Source: Intestinirhabdus alba (GTDB lineage Bacteria > Pseudomonadota > Gammaproteobacteria > Enterobacterales > Enterobacteriaceae). Taken from it: a stretch of 52,894 nt of DNA. Location: positions 1 to 52,894 of the forward strand of contig NZ_WMJZ01000029.1 of the NCBI RefSeq assembly GCF_009711095.1, in the 5' to 3' direction. Under the pieces are notes generated by a model. That model was not told the DNA's origin. It did not search any database and worked only from the letters and a program-made list of their open reading frames with translations. Positions 17,363-24,562 of this stretch are shown piece after piece. How positions within the stretch are numbered: the stretch's first letter is position 1; the number at the start of each line of letters is the position of its first letter. A program made the translations under genes and the position numbers.

Positions 17363-19849
17363 TCAGTCGTAAGCAACCCGGCGCTTACGGGCAAGAATGG
17401 TTTCCAGTGCTCTTTCCAGTTCAGGAATGGACAGCTTAAGCGCATTAGCTACATCCGACGCTGGTGCCTTGTTCTTGCCATCAATATAGATATTGTTAAC
17501 TACGTTAATCCCGCCGCCAGATGTTCCCCCTCTGGTGCCTCTGGCTGTAATTCCCGCTCCCTGTCCCGAATACCCTGCTCTCATAATCTCCGGTGGAGGA
17601 AGGCGGGGAACCTCCGGTATCATTTCCTCTGCCAGTCGCTGCCCTGCGAGTGCTGCAAGTGGGATAGTCCTCTGGAGACCGATAGCGGCACCCTGTGAGA
17701 TATTCGACCCGAAGCCCATAAATACACGGCTTGGCGAGTGTATCCCCAGCTTTTCCTTGAACCAGCCGCCAACGCTATCGCCCATTTCGGTGACAGTGCT
17801 TTTAAGTGACTCCCACTTATTTTTGATACCGTTCACCAACCCGTCAATCAGATGGCCGCCAAACTCCGTAAACTGGCCGGGAAGGTCGATGTTAAACCAC
17901 TTCATTACCCCCGCAAATGCCTTGTAGAACAGCCCCAGCGGCGACCAGTTCAGGATTAGCTTACTGACACCGAGAACCCCGCCGTTAAAGGCCGTTTTGA
18001 CTTCCTCCCATCGCTGTGAGAACCATCGACTTATCGCGCCCCAGTTGCGGTAAATCAGGTATGCGCCTCCGGCAATGACAGTTATCGCAATGCCTATGGG
18101 ATTCATCAGCAGCGCCCGACCAAACCAGAGAAAGGCTTTTGCGACGACCATTACCCCCCTGAACAGACCTCCCGCCAGCGCTTTACCCAGCATTCCGGCT
18201 CCCTTCGCCACGGTACTGAATCCGGTAGCCAGCCAGCGCAGCTTGCCGCCGTCGCTCAGGGCTGTTTTGAGCAACAGCCAGTTAGTGCGCAGCAGTACGG
18301 CGTTTTTCCACAACCCGGCGAACGGTGATACCAGCAGATTCAGGCCGAGTTTCAGCCCGACAGTGGCAATTTTCAGCCCCAGCAGTGCACCAACGGTTTT
18401 CGCCACACCCTGAACAATGCCGGGGTGTTGTGCTATCCATTGCCCGGTGGAATGAATCAGCGGGATTAGTTGCTGTGTCATGGACACAAACGAGGGGGAT
18501 AGCTGACTGCCGAGGGTAATGGACAGTTCGCGGGTGCTGACCATCAGCGCTTTGGTCGCTTCCAGTGGCGATTTCAGCCGCTCCGTGTAAGAGGAGGCCA
18601 GCAGGTCTTTATCCGCCGCCTTAAGTGCGCCCGCCCTGATTTCGCGGTACTTGTCCATGTTGGCAAGCATCGGACGGACAAACGCCATGACCTGCATATC
18701 AGCGAACATCTCACCCAGCCCGAAATTCTTCGCCAGTTCCTGTAATGCAAGGTCGCGGGAGTTATCGTCCTTGATTTTCATTGCTTTCTTGAAGCCTGCC
18801 AGCGCTTCCGGGCTTTTGGCCTCCAGATACCTGCCCATGACACTTATCATGCCCTCAATAGGCGAGACGCCAGCAGATTTATAAGCCATCAGTGACCCCT
18901 GAAGGTCAATCCCGATATCGGCAAACTGTTTCTGCGTGTCGCGGGCAAAAATCTTGGTGAGGAAGTTACGGAAGTTGTTACCAGCCTCGTCAGATGACCC
19001 GGCACCAATTCGGGCTATCTGTAAACTCGCTCCGATTTCCGCCATCGCCTCTTTGCCTTCGGCAATACCGCGCATCATCGGGGCAAGAGATGGCATCCAT
19101 TTCACCTGGTCAGGGATTTCAAAAGACCCCTGGTCGCCTGCAAAGGCCATGATGTTCTGTACTTTGGCAAATTCTTTAGCGCTGCCATTCATTGAGTTTT
19201 TCCAGACGGCGGCAACCTTCGCCCATTCCGTCCCGGTGGTACGGGTGGCAGTGGCGGCGCGGGCTATATTGGGCATGAAGCTGCCAATTTCGGACACGCT
19301 GTCGATATTGTCACTGATAAGCGAACCGACGGCCTCCTGTAAGTCGCTCTGGTACTGGTTGTATTTTAGCGACCAGTCACGGATTTGCTGACCCAGTCCT
19401 GCGCGGGTTTTATCGTTATATTTCGCCGTGATTGACATATCAATCATCTTGTCGTCGAACGAGGCTGACTGCTGAATCGCCGGGGAAACGAGGCTGTAAG
19501 CGGCTTTGGCCTGCGCCCACGTCTCAATCCCCTGACCATAAAGCGCCATCCGGTTGGCTCTCAGGGCATCGGTTGTGGCAGACGCTGCCGACAGGCGGGA
19601 CTGCTGGCGGTTGAGTTGCTCCAGCGTTCTGCCGACCCGTTGCAGGTCATTGTTCAGACGTGAGGCTACGCCAGAACCCACCTGACCGTAACGCTGCATG
19701 GCGCGTGACAGGCTGCTTTGCTGCTCCGTCAGTCGGCGCGATGTGTCGCCGAGAGAATCCAGCGCCCGCCGTGTACCGCTGACGGCGGAACGGAAGCTGC
19801 TCCCGACAATACCGCCAATCATCACACCAACAGAAAAATTATTGCTCAT
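17363..19849 (-). CDS. Tail tape measure protein of Mu-like/TP901 type
   Basis: An 828-residue tape measure protein, whose length normally sets tail length. Residues 1-90 are a coiled coil (RRLTEQQSSLSRAMQRYGQ), followed by the TP901-type core (ASFDDKMIDMSITAKYN, TTGTEWAKVAAVWKNSMNG, ASLQIARIGAGSSDEAGNNF). Hydrophobic segments lie around 460-610 (e.g. GIAITVIAGGAYLIYRNWG), and the C-terminus has GIHSPSRVFMGFGSNISQGA, common in Mu-like phages. The P2 tape measure (gpT) is a different protein, so this gene belongs to the element. It lies 90 bp from the left terminus with no other tail structural gene nearby. A lone tape measure could force helper tails to a satellite-specific length (inference). 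Confidence 0.85.
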   Translation of the reverse strand: MSNNFSVGVMIGGIVGSSFRSAVSGTRRALDSLGDTSRRLTEQQSSLSRAMQRYGQVGSGVASRLNNDLQRVGRTLEQLNRQQSRLSAASATTDALRANRMALYGQGIETWAQAKAAYSLVSPAIQQSASFDDKMIDMSITAKYNDKTRAGLGQQIRDWSLKYNQYQSDLQEAVGSLISDNIDSVSEIGSFMPNIARAATATRTTGTEWAKVAAVWKNSMNGSAKEFAKVQNIMAFAGDQGSFEIPDQVKWMPSLAPMMRGIAEGKEAMAEIGASLQIARIGAGSSDEAGNNFRNFLTKIFARDTQKQFADIGIDLQGSLMAYKSAGVSPIEGMISVMGRYLEAKSPEALAGFKKAMKIKDDNSRDLALQELAKNFGLGEMFADMQVMAFVRPMLANMDKYREIRAGALKAADKDLLASSYTERLKSPLEATKALMVSTRELSITLGSQLSPSFVSMTQQLIPLIHSTGQWIAQHPGIVQGVAKTVGALLGLKIATVGLKLGLNLLVSPFAGLWKNAVLLRTNWLLLKTALSDGGKLRWLATGFSTVAKGAGMLGKALAGGLFRGVMVVAKAFLWFGRALLMNPIGIAITVIAGGAYLIYRNWGAISRWFSQRWEEVKTAFNGGVLGVSKLILNWSPLGLFYKAFAGVMKWFNIDLPGQFTEFGGHLIDGLVNGIKNKWESLKSTVTEMGDSVGGWFKEKLGIHSPSRVFMGFGSNISQGAAIGLQRTIPLAALAGQRLAEEMIPEVPRLPPPEIMRAGYSGQGAGITARGTRGGTSGGGINVVNNIYIDGKNKAPASDVANALKLSIPELERALETILARKRRVAYD

Positions 19850-19880
19850 GGTTCACTCCGGTTGAGTGGCTCGGTGGGCG

Positions 19881-20474
19881 TCATTCAGTCAGGGACAGGC
19901 CGCTGATTCCGGTAATCCCGGCAATTTCTTCGCTGACGGCTGCCAGTTCACTTTCAAGCCCGGTGCGTTCGCTAACCAGTGCCGCCACGGTCTTACGGCG
20001 CTCTGCCAGTGAGGGAAGTTTGTCATTACCCCATGCCACGCTTTTATCCTTCTCAAGTGCTTCGGTCAGTCGGTTGGCGACCACATCCGGGAAGAAAAAG
20101 CAGAGCTTGCGCATAACCGCCATCCCGGTATCAGCCGGGGAGATGTTTCCACCCAGCCCCACCAGACGGAACAGGCCGGAAATATCGCCGTTCTCACTCT
20201 CAAGATTGCCCCAGCGTTCGGCGTTTCCTTCACTGCCGGAACCGTTGCAAAGAGCATGCTTGAATGACCGGTATTCTTCCTGCCCGAATCGCTCAATATA
20301 TTCAGGAATAAAGGAACAGTAATCATTAAGTGATAACGGCATATCCTGTAATGCGGTTATTTCGCCATTAATATCACCAATGCGACGAGAGAGCTTTTCT
20401 TTCTGCTCATTCAGGGAGGTAAGGTTATTTTTAACGGCGTTCAGTGCTTCAATGAGGGAAATAACAGGTTTCAT
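19881..20474 (-). CDS. Unknown coiled-coil protein of the element
   Basis: A 197-residue protein I do not recognise. Both ends are predicted coiled coil (residues ~8-45 with NNLTSLNEQKEKLSRRIGD, and ~155-190 with TGLESELAAVSEEIAG). The middle has a conserved-looking FFFPDVVANRLTEALEKD. It is encoded 1 bp after the protease homologue and 31 bp before the tape measure gene, so the three form one operon. A scaffold, tail-chaperone or inhibitor role would fit the shape and place, but nothing proves it. Confidence 0.75.
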   Translation of the reverse strand: MKPVISLIEALNAVKNNLTSLNEQKEKLSRRIGDINGEITALQDMPLSLNDYCSFIPEYIERFGQEEYRSFKHALCNGSGSEGNAERWGNLESENGDISGLFRLVGLGGNISPADTGMAVMRKLCFFFPDVVANRLTEALEKDKSVAWGNDKLPSLAERRKTVAALVSERTGLESELAAVSEEIAGITGISGLSLTE

Positions 20475-20475
20475 T

Positions 20476-21090
20476 TTAATAACTCCAGATAAAAGGTGTG
20501 GTGAGGGTGAGCGCTTCGGAATAGGAGACGTTGCAGGCTTCGCTCACATCCTTTATTAAAAGGTGCTGTGCTGCTCTCTGGCTATCAGCTATGCCGTCGA
20601 ACTCTGAGAAATAAACGTGTGATTCATTGTGACCAAAACAGACCGGGTAAGCGCTTTCCATAAACTCCACCTGCTCCAGCCCTTTAACGGCTGGCGGCTG
20701 TGAGCCGAGAAAACCGATATGGCGAAGATACCAGGCTCCGGTGCCAGCCGGGTTGCTGGCCTCGCCGGGTTTATAGAATGACGCAGACACTTTCTTGTAA
20801 TGCCCTGAGCGTACCAGCCCCAGCAGGGTATCATCCGGTTTTACCAGTGCGAAAAGCCTGCCATTCTTGCTTATCAGTCCGGTGGTTTCGCCATAGGCGG
20901 GGCTGTTACTGGCCGGATGCCCCAGACACAGTGGCGCACCATAACCCGCGCGATGATAGCCGTTATAAGCCGCTGCCATGTTGTCGATATCCTCGTCGGA
21001 AAAGCTGATTTCCTGCCCCGCCATCGCGGTATGTGTTCCCGCCCGGAATATCTCAATAGTTTTCCAGTTACCAATATTGATATCTGTCAT
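20476..21090 (-). CDS. Short Mu I-type prohead protease homologue without scaffold tail
   Basis: A 204-residue relative of the Mu-like phage I protein (capsid maturation protease). Family landmarks appear in order: IEIFRAGTHTAMAGQEISFS (12-31), APLCLGHPASNSPAYGETTG (52-71), RSGHYKKVSASFY (with candidate catalytic Ser) and LRHIGFLGSQPPAVKGLE (~127-144). Full Mu-like I proteins are roughly 350 residues, with a C-terminal scaffold region. Here the protein diverges soon after the protease core, and the last ~55 residues are unlike it. No capsid gene is present for it to act on, so it would have to act on a helper capsid. A change in helper capsid size, as with P4 Sid or SaPI Cpm proteins, is my inference. 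Confidence 0.8.
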   Translation of the reverse strand: MTDINIGNWKTIEIFRAGTHTAMAGQEISFSDEDIDNMAAAYNGYHRAGYGAPLCLGHPASNSPAYGETTGLISKNGRLFALVKPDDTLLGLVRSGHYKKVSASFYKPGEASNPAGTGAWYLRHIGFLGSQPPAVKGLEQVEFMESAYPVCFGHNESHVYFSEFDGIADSQRAAQHLLIKDVSEACNVSYSEALTLTTPFIWSY

Positions 21091-21091
21091 T

Positions 21092-21619
21092 TTATATTTG
21101 TCCCTGTTTCATATCGCGGCGCTCTTTGTTTTTCTTACGCTCGGCGGCAATAATCTGATAAATCCACTGGATAGAATTGCCATATTTCCTGGCCAATTCA
21201 CGATGAGTCATCCCTTGTTTGTAATCGGAAAATATCCTGGCATTTCTGTCGAAAGAGTTTCTGGCCGCGCCATTAGGTATATAGAAATTGTTACCTTTAA
21301 AGACCCTTCTAAGGTGTTCTGTAATTTCCTGGGAAATGATTTCGGCCTGAGCCGAAAAGCATTGTATTGTGAGCAAAGCCTGCGCTATCACACCTGTAAG
21401 CTCATGCAGAAAAGATGTTGCTTTAGGGGCGTCTTCACATTCTTTTGGCATGTAATTCTGGCAACCACCAAGATTATCAGATATATGCAAAACAATTTTA
21501 TTTGCTGCACTACTTGCCTGAAGTTGTGAATAGCCCGCATCAGTCAGAAAATCTTCAATCGCATCCCCCATTGCCCCCAGAGTGTCAGATGTTGCGTACA
21601 ATCCCTCTCTTGTAATCAT
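21092..21619 (-). CDS. Mor/C-family transcription activator with duplicated dimer domain
   Basis: A 175-residue activator of the Mu Mor/C family. The C-terminal part (FYIPNGAARNSFDRNARIF, then a helix-turn-helix in QGMTHRELARKYGNSIQWIY) is the standard DNA-binding unit, which in Mu turns on middle or late phage genes. Mor and C are about 130-140 residues. Here an extra N-terminal segment (residues ~1-58, ending NLGGCQNYMPK) resembles a second dimerisation domain. I chose the ATG at 21619 because GAGGTG lies 5 nt upstream. It heads the protease/tape measure operon, so it may switch on element genes, helper genes or both. Confidence 0.82.
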   Translation of the reverse strand: MITREGLYATSDTLGAMGDAIEDFLTDAGYSQLQASSAANKIVLHISDNLGGCQNYMPKECEDAPKATSFLHELTGVIAQALLTIQCFSAQAEIISQEITEHLRRVFKGNNFYIPNGAARNSFDRNARIFSDYKQGMTHRELARKYGNSIQWIYQIIAAERKKNKERRDMKQGQI

Positions 21620-21647
21620 AATCACACCTCGGTAATGATAAAGATGT

Positions 21648-21749
21648 GCGCTAAAAAGGCTTTATAAAGCTTTATGAGGCGTCTTTCTGGTGATAAATCA
21701 GCACATACACCATTAACGCTTTAAAATGGCTTACAGGCTTTTTTAGCGC
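21648..21749. promoter_or_regulatory. Inverted repeat upstream of the Mor-like gene
   Basis: GCGCTAAAAAGGC at 21648-21660 and GCTTTTTTAGCGC at 21737-21749 are inverted copies (12 of 13 match) about 76 bp apart. Between them lies another dyad (GGCTTTATAAAGC). They flank the leader and promoter region of the Mor-like gene and look like operator half-sites for a looped or tetrameric regulator. Confidence 0.5.
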
Positions 21750-21822
21750 GGGTTACTAATGTGGATTAAGAATATGGCTTTGGGGCGGGGATGTTTTTTA
21801 ATGTACTTTAGATATGAAGAAA

Positions 21823-21838
21823 CCCCTCATTTGAGGGG
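21823..21838 (-). terminator. Terminator-like hairpin after the 96-residue gene
   Basis: CCCCTCA and TGAGGGG pair with almost no loop. Read on the minus strand the hairpin is followed by TTTCTTC. It separates the early pair of genes (22877-21859) from the Mor-like operon. Confidence 0.6.
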
Positions 21839-21858
21839 CTGTGTAGAATGAAACCGGA

Positions 21859-22149
21859 TTATTGAGGCCGTCTGTTTTTCATTAGTCCATCAAGTATTGC
21901 CATTGCATCAGTAACCAGTATCCCCGCTGCATCTGTCACCATTGAAACATCAGAGGATACACCAGATTTATCAGTGCTAATTGTTGACGCAAAATCAAGC
22001 AACTTACGAACTGCATCGAGTCGGTAAGTGGCAGAATCGTAAATTAACTCCTGATTAGCATCAGTCCTTAAAAACATAATATCATCAGAGGCACCTTGCG
22101 AAAATGACGGCATCGCACGGAAAGTATTTTGAGTTTCAGCCTGTTTCAT
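21859..22149 (-). CDS. Unknown 96-residue protein of the element
   Basis: A 96-residue protein, mostly helical after residue 35 (TYRLDAVRKLLDFASTIS and MVTDAAGILVTDAMAILDGL). It vaguely resembles small DUF3077-type proteins, but I would not assign it. Its start overlaps the stop of the 243-residue gene (ATGA), so the two are translationally coupled. A terminator-like hairpin follows. Confidence 0.65.
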   Translation of the reverse strand: MKQAETQNTFRAMPSFSQGASDDIMFLRTDANQELIYDSATYRLDAVRKLLDFASTISTDKSGVSSDVSMVTDAAGILVTDAMAILDGLMKNRRPQ

Positions 22150-22877
22150 TTTGCAGCCCTCCGGTTAATCATAAATTTATTATAAACTTCATAACTGGCT
22201 GCATTCAGTCCGGGACAGTATTTATCTGCCAGTGAACAGGAAATCAGTTCTTCAATGGACTTGGTCAGTATATCCAGTTCAGTTACACCGGAGTAACGTA
22301 AAGCCACTCTGAATAATTCCCGGCAATATTGCTTTTTATTTTCTTCATTTTGATCTGAATGCTTTATTTCCGCCTCTTTATCGGATTCATCATCAACAGA
22401 CAAAGAGGGGGTATCTCCTTTATTGGTTAGCGTTCTTTCGCAAATAATATTTTCGCCAGATTGAATTACGCGCTGCAACTCTCTGGCGCTCATGTGAAGA
22501 ATATCATCAAGCGTGTGGTCGTTATATGCCCCGCCACTGGCAAGGAGATCCAGTGTCACTTCATCCAACCGGGCAAGTAGTGATAACTTCGTTTTTCCTA
22601 TGCCTGTTTTGGCGATTGTGGCGCGGGGAGTATTGGCTATACCGAACTTAAGGGCAACTCGCATGGAATGAAGCGCGACACGGTGTGAAATCCCTAATTC
22701 AGAGAGCCGATTAATGAATCCACCATGAGGATTACTGTTCTTGATAAAATGCAACTGAACCCCGGCACGAATCAGATCCATAGCCTCAGCCTGAGCATCG
22801 TCGCTCTTAGCCAACAGTAAACTGATCGCGTCAGCTTGGTTTGTTGCGTCTGAATGGTTAAACTTGATTGTATCCAT
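22146..22877 (-). CDS. Unknown 243-residue protein with probable DNA-binding region
   Basis: Not recognised with confidence. Residues ~45-130 (FINRLSELGISHRVALHSMR, then IAKTGIGKTKLSLLARLDEV and LHMSARELQRVI) resemble the helical, ParB/DUF3102-like DNA-binding region seen in some phage proteins. The C-terminal half has a charged linker (~145-180) and a helical domain. It is the first leftward gene of the element and is divergent from the RHH gene across a palindromic operator. It is a good candidate for an early regulator or replication/maintenance function. Confidence 0.6.
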   Translation of the reverse strand: MDTIKFNHSDATNQADAISLLLAKSDDAQAEAMDLIRAGVQLHFIKNSNPHGGFINRLSELGISHRVALHSMRVALKFGIANTPRATIAKTGIGKTKLSLLARLDEVTLDLLASGGAYNDHTLDDILHMSARELQRVIQSGENIICERTLTNKGDTPSLSVDDESDKEAEIKHSDQNEENKKQYCRELFRVALRYSGVTELDILTKSIEELISCSLADKYCPGLNAASYEVYNKFMINRRAAK

Positions 22878-22968
22878 TGTCGTTAGCCTTATTAACGGTG
22901 ATGGTCAGGCTCTGTCTGGTGTTGCATCACCTTTCAGAGCCGCTTTCTTTATCCTTACACATGTTATA

Positions 22969-23013
22969 GTGTATAGACCCTTACTGAAAACATTACACCA
23001 AAGGTCTATACAC
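22969..23013. promoter_or_regulatory. Operator in the divergent promoter region
   Basis: GTGTATAGACC at 22969-22979 and GGTCTATACAC at 23003-23013 are perfect 11-bp inverted copies with 23 bp between them. They lie between the leftward 243-residue gene and the rightward RHH gene. The left arm overlaps a -10-like TATAGT. An RHH dimer pair commonly binds such paired half-sites, so autoregulation and control of the leftward operon are likely. Confidence 0.7.
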
Positions 23014-23020
23014 TTCAAGT

Positions 23021-23209
23021 ATGCAAACTAAAATTGATAAAGGTTTAAAAGGCGCGGGAAAAGCACCAATGTTTAATGTTCGTATCTCACCAGAACTACG
23101 AGAGCAGCTTGATGCTGCCGCTAAATCAGATGGAGTTAGCTTAGGCAACTGGCTTAAAGAACTTGCTCGAAATGAACTGAGGCGTAGAGGTGTTGACCCC
23201 AAGAGATGA
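23021..23209 (+). CDS. Ribbon-helix-helix (Arc/HicB-like) DNA-binding protein
   Basis: A 62-residue protein. The core PMFNVRISPELREQLDAAAK (16-35), followed by DGVSLGNWLKELARNEL, is a classic RHH fold: one beta strand, then two helices with a conserved G-x-S turn. No HicA or other toxin gene follows, so I read it as a free-standing repressor rather than an antitoxin. There is no convincing ribosome site directly upstream of the ATG; AAAGG lies 16 nt away. The palindromic operator ends 8 bp before the start codon. The palindrome array begins right after its stop codon. Confidence 0.82.
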   Translation: MQTKIDKGLKGAGKAPMFNVRISPELREQLDAAAKSDGVSLGNWLKELARNELRRRGVDPKR

Positions 23210-23216
23210 ACTACCG

Positions 23217-23803
23217 TACCGTTCGGTAAAAAAGAAGTCGGACACTTTCAGCATAGCGGACAGCGCTGTCCGCTTTCCATCAGTAAAAAACAGCATGCTT
23301 ACCCTAAAACGCTCAACTTTGAATGGTACGTTACTCCGATAAAAGCGCAGGCGCTTGCGCTTTTGAGAGGAAGTGATCCAGCGTTCAAAGCGGACAACGT
23401 TGACCGCTCGGTGTCAATTCTGAACACAAGTAAAAGTGCTGCCGCCACCCCAAACAGCAAATCTTGAGTGGCAAACTTACGCAGCTTTAACTGTGAATCC
23501 GACATCTCTGTCGGTTTTAAACGTAGCATCTAAACCGCTCAGCGCTGAGCGGTTCTGTGGCATTCTTACAATCTAGATCTGCCAACGTTGGCAGATTTGC
23601 AAATACCGCATTTGATTGATGGTCTCGAATCACAAATGTCCCAGCGCTGGGACATTTCAAGTAGTTCAATCATTCCATGCGCTGGGAATCATCCCCAAAA
23701 CGGCAAACGTCTGCCGTTTCAGTACAGTCGGGTAATATAGATTGGGGAGCTTTACTGGTAGAAATATAACGCTCCAAAAGCGCCAGCGCTGGCGCTTTTG
23801 GAG
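23217..23803. repeat. Array of about ten unlike palindromes with common core CARCGYTG
   Basis: Non-coding. Palindromes: 23255-23274 (20 bp, perfect, core CAGCGCTG), 23341-23364 (24 bp, one mismatch pair), 23389-23408 (core CAACGTTG, one mismatch pair), 23533-23554 (22 bp, perfect, CAGCGCTG), 23577-23596 (20 bp, perfect, CAACGTTG), 23634-23657 (24 bp, perfect, CAGCGCTG), 23672-23689 (decayed), 23698-23719 (22 bp, one mismatch pair), 23772-23803 (32 bp, perfect, CAGCGCTG). Smaller ones lie at 23217-23228, 23292-23299 and 23499-23514. Arms differ between palindromes but stay self-complementary, and the central 8 bp keep the pattern CA-RCGY-TG. I know of no described element with this layout. Confidence 0.85.
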
Positions 23804-23831
23804 TCTGGTAATATCAATAAGCTTATTATGA

Positions 23832-23860
23832 TTGCATCATCTGTTCCAAGTTAGTACACT
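23832..23860 (+). promoter_or_regulatory. Promoter of the predicted antitoxin RNA
   Basis: A -35 TTGCAT (23832-23837), a 17-bp spacer and a -10 TACACT (23855-23860) would start transcription near 23867, exactly where the arm complementary to the toxin leader begins. Confidence 0.6.
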
Positions 23861-23866
23861 TATCCC

Positions 23867-23978
23867 TGTTAGTGGATGCGTGACGCGCTCAGGTTGAGGC
23901 TCATTACCTTGAACAGAGATTCATCACCTTAAGCACCCAAAGAAAAAAGCCTGACCTCACCAGTTGGGCTTTTTTTTG
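23867..23978 (+). ncRNA. Predicted type I antitoxin RNA
   Basis: A ~110-nt RNA is predicted from the promoter at 23832-23860 to a terminator at 23945-23978 (AAGCCTGAC ... GTTGGGCTT followed by eight T). Its first 34 nt are perfectly complementary to the leader of the downstream small-protein mRNA (24119-24152). Both RNAs read rightward, so the pairing appears in DNA as a 34-bp inverted repeat. The logic is that of IstR-TisB: the RNA would pair upstream of the toxin start and block translation. No annotated relative comes to mind. Confidence 0.7.
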
Positions 23979-23999
23979 TCCGTTATTTACTCCAGTTCT

Positions 24000-24027
24000 T
24001 TGATTACACTGCTGATGCCCTTATAAT
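24000..24027 (+). promoter_or_regulatory. Promoter of the predicted toxin mRNA
   Basis: A -35 TTGATT (24000-24005), or TTTGAT one base earlier, and a perfect -10 TATAAT (24022-24027) with 16-17 bp between. The start would be near 24034, giving a ~190-nt leader. No LexA box is visible here, unlike tisB. Confidence 0.65.
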
Positions 24028-24223
24028 CACGGCGTTAGTGGGTGTCGCGTTCTGACACAACGCAGGCATGTGAAACGTGTTCAAGCCCTGGCTGGATTAC
24101 GGGTGGTGCCGCTCCAGTGCCTCAACCTGAGCGCGTCACGCATCCACTAACAATGCAACACCGTTAACCAGGCAGTGGAAGGGCTTTAACGATGATGCCG
24201 CGCTCCTGTAGTGGAGCAAACGG

Positions 24224-24307
24224 ATGAAGGGATTTCTTCAAATCGCTGTCATCGCTCTTAAGGCGATTGTTGCCTTTATCGAGCTGATTCTGGCCTGCTT
24301 ACCGTAA
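24224..24307 (+). CDS. 27-residue hydrophobic peptide, predicted type I toxin (TisB/DinQ-like)
   Basis: The peptide is MKGFLQIAVIALKAIVAFIE followed by LILACLP. It is one amphipathic membrane helix with a lysine at position 13 inside the hydrophobic run, much like TisB (IAILILKLIVAALQLL). GGAG lies 7 nt before the ATG. The mRNA has a long leader (~190 nt) that holds the 34-nt target of the predicted antitoxin RNA about 72 nt upstream of the start codon, and a strong terminator follows. If made, it would insert in the inner membrane and dissipate the proton gradient. In a mobile element it could serve stability or act when the host is attacked. The toxin call rests on sequence pattern and gene layout only. 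Confidence 0.72.
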   Translation: MKGFLQIAVIALKAIVAFIELILACLP

Positions 24308-24326
24308 GCAGTCAGAAAACGTAAGT

Positions 24327-24356
24327 AAGGCCACCGGCTCACCCCCGGTGGCCTTT
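24327..24356 (+). terminator. Terminator of the toxin mRNA
   Basis: AAGGCCACCGG and CCGGTGGCCTT pair around a short C-rich loop, a stable stem of about 11 bp ending in TTT. Confidence 0.8.
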
Positions 24357-24562
24357 AACATTTCTGAGTCTTCGTAACCGCCCCATCTGTCATTCATTTT
24401 TTAAGCTGGTTATGGCGGTAACGCTGGATTTAAGGTGGCACTGACGGCCAGAACCTCGGCTATTTCTTGACCCGCCATGATGATTAAAGCGCATTAAGAA
24501 CAAACTTCACCGTTCTGATTAATCATGTTTACCGGACTATGCAACGTAAGGTAAATTTCAAT

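Larger units (their letters stand above)
23867..24152. repeat. 34-bp perfect inverted repeat (23867-23900 / 24119-24152)
   Basis: The two 34-bp arms are exact reverse complements separated by 218 bp. A terminator and a promoter lie between them, so each arm belongs to a different transcript. That fits RNA-RNA pairing in trans better than a single hairpin or a transposon end. Confidence 0.9.

Noticed and set aside
17363-19849. Tape measure gene as the P2 gpT of the host prophage
   Set aside because: It lies inside the inserted element, far from the P2 tail operon, and its N-terminus is of the Mu/TP901 type rather than gpT.
23021-23209. RHH protein as a HicB-type antitoxin
   Set aside because: No HicA or other toxin frame is adjacent; non-coding palindromes follow directly.
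23299-23529. 76-residue minus-strand reading frame across the palindromes
   Set aside because: It runs through palindromic DNA, has no ribosome site and no recognisable protein features.
23217-23803. CRISPR array or retron RNA as an explanation for the palindromes
   Set aside because: The repeats are not identical and not evenly spaced, there are no spacers, and no cas or reverse transcriptase gene is nearby.
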